From the NCBI RefSeq assembly GCF_003013405.1, contig NZ_PXZL01000041.1, positions 1-41,879 on the forward strand: DNA of 41,879 bases. The letters are read 5' to 3'. This stretch comes from Brevibacillus formosus (GTDB taxonomy: Bacteria > Bacillota > Bacilli > Brevibacillales > Brevibacillaceae). This document shows, in pieces, positions 39,567 through 41,879 of this stretch (the stretch's first letter is position 1; each line of letters begins with the position of its first letter). The position numbers and the translations under genes were made by a program. The notes below the pieces were generated by a model. That model saw only the letters and a list, made by a program, of their open reading frames with translations, was not told where the DNA came from and made no database searches.

Positions 39567-40970
39567 TCATCCCCATAACCACTTGAAGAGAGATGTTTTC
39601 TCTTTTGGTTTCTCTCTTCCATCCGCCTTCACTTGCTCCTCATCTACGGGGAACAGTGCTTTTCCTAGTGTCTCAATGGCTTCCTTGGCCGGAATTCTCC
39701 CTGACTGGAGCATGACCGGCGTTCCGGTGTTAATCGATTTTTTTACTTCCACATCGTCAGGTATGGAGAAGATTTTTTTGCTAGGGTGAAGTTGGAAGTA
39801 GGCCCGAATTTCATCTAAGCTAAACATTTCTTTCCGCTGCAAACGATTCATGCAAATTTGAATGCGTTCTTCAGGATACTCTGCTTCCCTCAACAGTTTC
39901 AGCAATCGTTGAATATTTTCAATGGAGTCTACCACCGGATTTCCCACCATCACGACATGTTCTGCAAAAAATAGAGCTTGAATCGTTGCATCTGTTGTAT
40001 CCGGGGCCGTATCGATAAGAATGACGTCGTAGTTGCTTTGTTTTAACGTTTCGAGAATCAGATATAAATGATAGTCACGGATTTCAAAGCTTTGCCGAAT
40101 ATCACGGGGGGACGTAAGTACATGCAATCCCGTATCAGGATGAGCAACCACATATTTCTCGATTTGTTGAGGAGATAACGGCAAGGCTTGTGCGTATTCC
40201 TGCCATTCCTCACTGCTAATGGAATACGGGTCTTTTCCTTGACCCTGAATATACGAATGCAACTGAGTATCAAGATCTTTTACCCACGTAAAAAGATTCG
40301 GAGTACGGGGGAGATTCAAAGTAGTCGCAAATGTACCGAGATCAAGATTGAAGTCAACAGCGATTACCCGCAATGAGACACCCTCGTTTTTTTGCATGGA
40401 AAAGAAAATCGCTAGCTCACGGGAAATAAATGTTTTTCCTACACCGCCTTTGGGGCCGTAAACAGTAATAAGTTGTTTGGAGCGAGTCATTTCAGGAACC
40501 AGACTACCTGTGATCGGCTCGGAGAATGAAGGCGGCTGGCTCGGATAGCTCTTGGTCTGTTCCTGGATTACATACTGGTGTTGTTGTGGAGCAGCTTCTG
40601 CTACCATGCCTGGAGGTTGTATCATCATGGCTAACGCTTCGATTTGCCCTGGTTCAATGGGCTTGGCAATAACCCATAAGCCTAAGTTCCGGAAAAAAGG
40701 CTCCCACATTAATTCATTGCTTGAGCAAGCAGCAATAAATGAAAGATGAGGAAAGGCTAGCCGAAATTGCTGACACAACACACCTCTTTCCGTTCCCTTT
40801 ATACCACCCAGCAACACCAAATGGGGTTGGTTTTCCTGTAATTTTGCCCATGCCTCTTCCACTCCGAGTGCTTCCCCGCACACTTCGATCCATCTGCTGT
40901 TTATAAGTTGCGCCGTTAACAAACGAACTGAATCTCGATCGTCATCTACTATGAGCAAACGTCTTTTCAC
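39567..40970 (-). CDS. tadZ: TadZ/CpaE, receiver-like plus ParA-like ATPase, cluster 1
   Basis: Localisation factor of Tad pili. Residues 1-120 are a receiver-like domain (LLIVDDDRDS, AKPIEPGQ), but the phospho-acceptor Asp is replaced: the strand reads LVLLGGIKG. A linker (about 120-160) follows, then a ParA/MinD domain with an intact deviant Walker A (GPKGGVGKTF, about residue 174) and VDFNLDLGTF. 467 residues. The start overlaps cpaB by 4 nt. Confidence 0.92.
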   Translation of the reverse strand: MKRRLLIVDDDRDSVRLLTAQLINSRWIEVCGEALGVEEAWAKLQENQPHLVLLGGIKGTERGVLCQQFRLAFPHLSFIAACSSNELMWEPFFRNLGLWVIAKPIEPGQIEALAMMIQPPGMVAEAAPQQHQYVIQEQTKSYPSQPPSFSEPITGSLVPEMTRSKQLITVYGPKGGVGKTFISRELAIFFSMQKNEGVSLRVIAVDFNLDLGTFATTLNLPRTPNLFTWVKDLDTQLHSYIQGQGKDPYSISSEEWQEYAQALPLSPQQIEKYVVAHPDTGLHVLTSPRDIRQSFEIRDYHLYLILETLKQSNYDVILIDTAPDTTDATIQALFFAEHVVMVGNPVVDSIENIQRLLKLLREAEYPEERIQICMNRLQRKEMFSLDEIRAYFQLHPSKKIFSIPDDVEVKKSINTGTPVMLQSGRIPAKEAIETLGKALFPVDEEQVKADGREKPKEKTSLFKWLWG

Positions 40971-41695
40971 TCATGCTCCTCCTTTTTAATACCCCAGCGT
41001 GTTTTCGTCTTCATTAAATCTGAAGCGAATTTTACGTCTCCTATTCCCGGATTTCCCTCATCCTTCACTGCAGCTAAGCCCAATCTGATTTTTCCATAAT
41101 GAAGTGCGTGTGTTAGCAGAACAGCCTCATCTCGTGTCAGGGAGAGAGTCACAGCTACCAGATTGGGATGATCGCCTTCCATTTCGCGTTGGATGCCAAT
41201 GATTGGCATGTTTTGCAATAGGAGTCCAGAATGTGCTCCTGTCTCATCTTCAAAGGAAGCATAGACGTGCACCCTTTCTCCGCTTGATACATGCGGTGAA
41301 ACTCCTGCTACATTGTCTACGGGGATGCTCATACCTGTCATTTTTTCTGTGATCACTCCGCTGCCTTGCGCATTACTGGTTTGTTCCAAATCACTTTGCA
41401 ATAACGGTCGGCCTCCCTTCACTTGACGGGTGAATGCTAAACCGACAAGACTCTGTCCTTCTTCCCATGGAATCAAGCCTGGAATTGGGGCAATGGGTTG
41501 TTGAAAGATCCCTCCCAGTCTCAGTGTTAATGGCTCCATATCCCTTGCTTCAAGTAATTGACCACTTTCTTTTTCTACTGTTGATCGCAATTGAATATAG
41601 GTCACTTGATGCGGCTTCAAAATGCTGTAGGTCGCTACACCAATACTTGTAGCGAGAAGCAATATAGCCAAAAGTCGTAACGGATGTATGGACAT
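40967..41695 (-). CDS. cpaB: CpaB/RcpC-like SAF-domain protein, cluster 1
   Basis: First gene of Tad cluster 1. One N-terminal helix (about 7-27) precedes a SAF-like domain (LLEARDMEPLTLRL, LVGLAFTRQVKGGRPLL) and the CpaB C-terminal part with GMSIPVDNVAGVSPHVSSGE. 242 residues. AAGGAGG lies 6 nt upstream of the ATG. The leader between the terminators on its right and this start is only about 65 nt and shows no strong promoter; TTGTCC followed 18 nt later by TAGAAA is the best match. Confidence 0.88.
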   Translation of the reverse strand: MSIHPLRLLAILLLATSIGVATYSILKPHQVTYIQLRSTVEKESGQLLEARDMEPLTLRLGGIFQQPIAPIPGLIPWEEGQSLVGLAFTRQVKGGRPLLQSDLEQTSNAQGSGVITEKMTGMSIPVDNVAGVSPHVSSGERVHVYASFEDETGAHSGLLLQNMPIIGIQREMEGDHPNLVAVTLSLTRDEAVLLTHALHYGKIRLGLAAVKDEGNPGIGDVKFASDLMKTKTRWGIKKEEHE

Positions 41696-41760
41696 TCTCC
41701 CCCTCCTTCCATTGTTTCTAGCGTAGGGGAGAATAGAGGGACAAAAAAAGAAAACGAAAA

Positions 41761-41785
41761 AACCGTGCAGATCGAATGCACGGTT
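41761..41785 (-). terminator. rho-independent terminator upstream of Tad cluster 1
   Basis: Perfect 9-bp stem AACCGTGCA/TGCACGGTT, followed on the minus strand by TTTTTTCGTTTTC. It ends transcription that enters from the right edge before it reaches cpaB. Confidence 0.85.
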
Positions 41786-41803
41786 AACCTATTACATAAC
41801 AAA

Positions 41804-41853
41804 AAAAGCTGCATTCTCCATTACTTTTACAAGTAATCGGGAATACAGCTTTT
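41804..41853 (-). terminator. long hairpin terminator, first of a tandem pair
   Basis: A nearly perfect 50-nt hairpin: outer arms AAAAGCTG/CAGCTTTT, then ATTC/GAAT, then ATTACTT/AAGTAAT around a TTAC loop. On the minus strand TTTTTTT follows. Two strong terminators in tandem are typical behind highly transcribed units such as rRNA operons. Confidence 0.85.
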
Positions 41854-41879
41854 CGCCTCATTCCTTCAAAACTGAATAC
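41854..41879 (-). other. probable rRNA-operon spacer at the right edge
   Basis: On the minus strand the edge reads GTATTCAGTTTTGAAGGAAT, a sequence of the kind found in Bacillales rRNA operon spacers, and tandem terminators follow. I infer that an rRNA (or rRNA/tRNA) operon ends here. No rRNA gene is inside the window. Confidence 0.45.

Noticed and set aside
24016..41695. Prophage or transposon origin of the Tad region
   Set aside because: I find no integrase, transposase, terminal repeats or tRNA attachment site in the stretch; the genes are organised as long coupled operons.
1..41879. CRISPR array or tRNA genes
   Set aside because: No regularly spaced repeats of 24-40 nt and no tRNA cloverleaf were seen on either strand while reading the intergenic stretches.

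Overview
The window looks like a chromosomal segment of a Gram-positive, endospore-former-type Firmicute of the order Bacillales, most likely Brevibacillus or a close Paenibacillaceae relative (inference, no database search). The reasons are the strong AGGAGG-type ribosome binding sites, frequent GTG and TTG starts, and a gene order that matches the Bacillus subtilis hslO-yacD-cysK-pabB-pabA-pabC-sul-folB-folK-yazB-dusB-lysS block. All genes that I accept lie on the minus strand, so transcription runs from high to low coordinates. Both edges look like flanks of rRNA operons: the left edge holds an rrn-type promoter and boxA leader, and the right edge holds tandem terminators next to an rRNA-spacer-like sequence.

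Positions 1-14701 hold the housekeeping block: hslO, a membrane-anchored parvulin, cysK, the folate genes (pabB, pabA, pabC, folP, folB, folK), a small XRE regulator, dusB, greA and lysS. It differs from B. subtilis in two visible ways. A phosphate-starvation module, phoX-tatA-tatC, sits between pabA and pabC behind a four-repeat candidate Pho box, and greA lies between dusB and lysS. PhoX carries a twin-arginine signal, so enzyme and exporter are encoded together. An intrinsic terminator separates tatA from tatC.

Positions 14850-24490 hold an RpoD-like group 2 sigma factor without region 1.1, then a dppBCDE-ykfBCD operon for uptake and breakdown of murein peptides. The operon lacks the dppA and ykfA of B. 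subtilis. A DUF3870-like gene lies just upstream of it.

Positions 24495-41695 hold two Tad/Flp-type pilus or secretion clusters in tandem. Cluster 1 (33824-41695) is canonical: cpaB, tadZ, tadA, tadB, tadC, flp, prepilin peptidase, tadE, a second pseudopilin and a coupled two-repeat protein of unknown function. Cluster 2 (24495-33285) has the same cpaB-tadZ-tadA-tadB-tadC core. It has no prepilin peptidase and no recognisable class III prepilin, carries two ParA/MinD-like proteins whose Walker A motifs have lost their lysines, and ends in a run of small single-pass membrane proteins of 47-187 residues, several too short for ordinary gene callers. An orphan 92-residue protein and two structured non-coding patches lie between the clusters. 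Cluster 2 is the part of the window most likely to be an undescribed system.
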